From Parus major (taxonomy: Eukaryota > Chordata > Aves > Passeriformes > Paridae): a stretch of DNA of 64,000 nucleotides. Below, piece after piece: positions 63,361-64,000 of this stretch. The first letter of the stretch is position 1, and each line of letters opens with the position of its first letter. The notes under the pieces were generated by a model. The model was not told where the DNA came from, ran no database searches, and saw only the letters and a list, made by a program, of their open reading frames with translations. The position numbers were made by a program, and so were the translations under genes. The DNA is taken from the NCBI RefSeq assembly GCF_001522545.3, contig NC_031770.1, positions 8,596,044 to 8,660,043 of the forward strand. The letters are read 5' to 3'.

Positions 63361-63477
63361 CATCTGCCCCATCTGCACCTGGTCCCATCTGCACGTCTCC
63401 ATCTGCATCTCCCAGTCTGCATTCCCCCATCTGTTCCATCCATAACGCCACCATCTGCAAGCCAGGACGAGCAGATG
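63361..63477. repeat. CATCTG-rich degenerate tandem (E-box cluster)
   Basis: CATCTG occurs at 63361, 63370, 63386, 63400, 63428 and 63452, and its complement CAGATG at 63472. The spacing is irregular (9-28 bp) in a CCATCTGCA-like degenerate repeat. The word is an E-box of the class bound by NEUROD/TAL-type bHLH dimers. It may be a decayed minisatellite, a regulatory cluster or both. Confidence 0.6.
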
Positions 63478-64000
63478 GAAAGGACACCCTTCCCAGTGCT
63501 GCTCCCCATTCATTGCTGGGTTCTGAGGAGCACTTCCCCGTGAGAAGTGCAGGATCCTCCTGTCCCCACCACGCCACCCTGCCTGCCCATGCCATGGCAA
63601 AGCGCTTCCTCCCCTGCCCCACACAACTACTGCAGCGAAGCTCTGCCACTAGTCTTACCCACGAGAAAAGAAATGGAGGCAGAAGGAAACTTCCTGCTGG
63701 AGGAGAGTTGTGAGAGGACTAAAAGAGTAATAAATTATCTCTGTGTGTCTATGCTGTGAGCTGGCTGTGCTACACACAGTAAGGTGGTCAGGTGTTCCTA
63801 TCCCAAGTCCATCTCTGATTTTCCACACTTATCTTTGTGATGGTCTTGCAGCCTTTCTGAAATGTCTTTCTTACAAGGTTTCCGTAAAATCCACTTCATC
63901 TGACTCCAAGAATAAGATTAGGGAATTTTTTTTTATTATATTATTTGATATTTTTTTCCAATATGTTTGGTTGGGGTTTGTTTTGAGTTTTTTTGCAAGC

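Larger units (their letters stand above)
51539..64000 (-). other. MEIS1 large intron (partial), upstream of the homeodomain-end exon
   Basis: 12.5 kb without a supportable exon. I looked for the homeodomain exon (GIFPKVATN, MRAWLFQHL, SEEQKKQLA) in both strands' translations and did not find it. The region holds one CR1 fragment, A- and T-rich tracts, a CATCTG-rich patch at 63.4 kb and several AT-rich candidate regulatory blocks. The open frames here have no recognised homology. Confidence 0.8.

Noticed and set aside
63081..63713. 210-codon plus-strand frame
   Set aside because: It runs through the CATCTG repeat and is matched by long frames on the minus strand; low-complexity Ser/Pro/Ala content and no domain.

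Overview
The window is vertebrate genomic DNA, most likely from a bird. Three degraded CR1-type LINE 3' ends are visible, all in the same orientation, and there are no Alu-, L1- or B-element-like sequences. There are no bacterial or phage features. Its one recognisable gene is MEIS1, on the minus strand, truncated at its 5' side by the window edge. Four terminal coding exons can be placed to the base from reading frame, splice signals and codon phase. They are the end of the TALE homeodomain (51480-51538), the 'TPYNPDGQP / [10 protein letters not shown]' exon (50172-50261), the alternative stop exon ending in QWHYM (49848-49917), and the terminal exon encoding the long Met/His/Pro-rich tail ending in QVMDIHAQ (coding 47053-47336). 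MEIS1 rather than MEIS2 is supported by the residues [13 protein letters not shown] and HTYIPGHPHHP.

Layout. 1-38.9 kb is a gene desert downstream of MEIS1. It has no supportable coding gene, few recognisable transposons, several AT-rich blocks that read like conserved non-coding elements, a 0.5 kb compound AT microsatellite (28.57-29.08 kb) and a 480-base assembly gap inside an (AAAAT)n tract (34163-34642). 38.9-45.3 kb is a GC- and CpG-rich cluster of island-like blocks. These alternate with AT-rich probable regulatory elements, homopurine or A/C-skewed tracts and a 78-base gap, and no gene is recognised here. 45.74-47.05 kb is the MEIS1 3' UTR, with two poly(A) signals and a 117-nt CT-rich tract in the mRNA sense. 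47.05-51.54 kb holds the four exons. 51.54-64 kb is intron: the exon carrying most of the homeodomain was not found and should lie beyond 64 kb.

How it works together. MEIS1 is a homeobox transcription cofactor of PBX and HOX proteins. Its C-terminus is chosen by including the short QWHYM exon or skipping it in favour of the terminal exon. The sequence also shows an unusual GC (not GT) splice donor after the homeodomain exon, with a strong GT donor 37 nt further on that would truncate the protein. The flanking non-coding DNA contains a candidate HOX-PBX-MEIS composite site, two RFX-like X-box palindromes and a long perfect hairpin. These are plausible MEIS1 control elements, but that role is inferred.

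I did not find a wholly new system. The best leads are the GC/GT donor pair, the composite MEIS/PBX-HOX site, the X-box-like palindrome pair, the orphan CpG cluster and the perfect hairpin at 41.5 kb.
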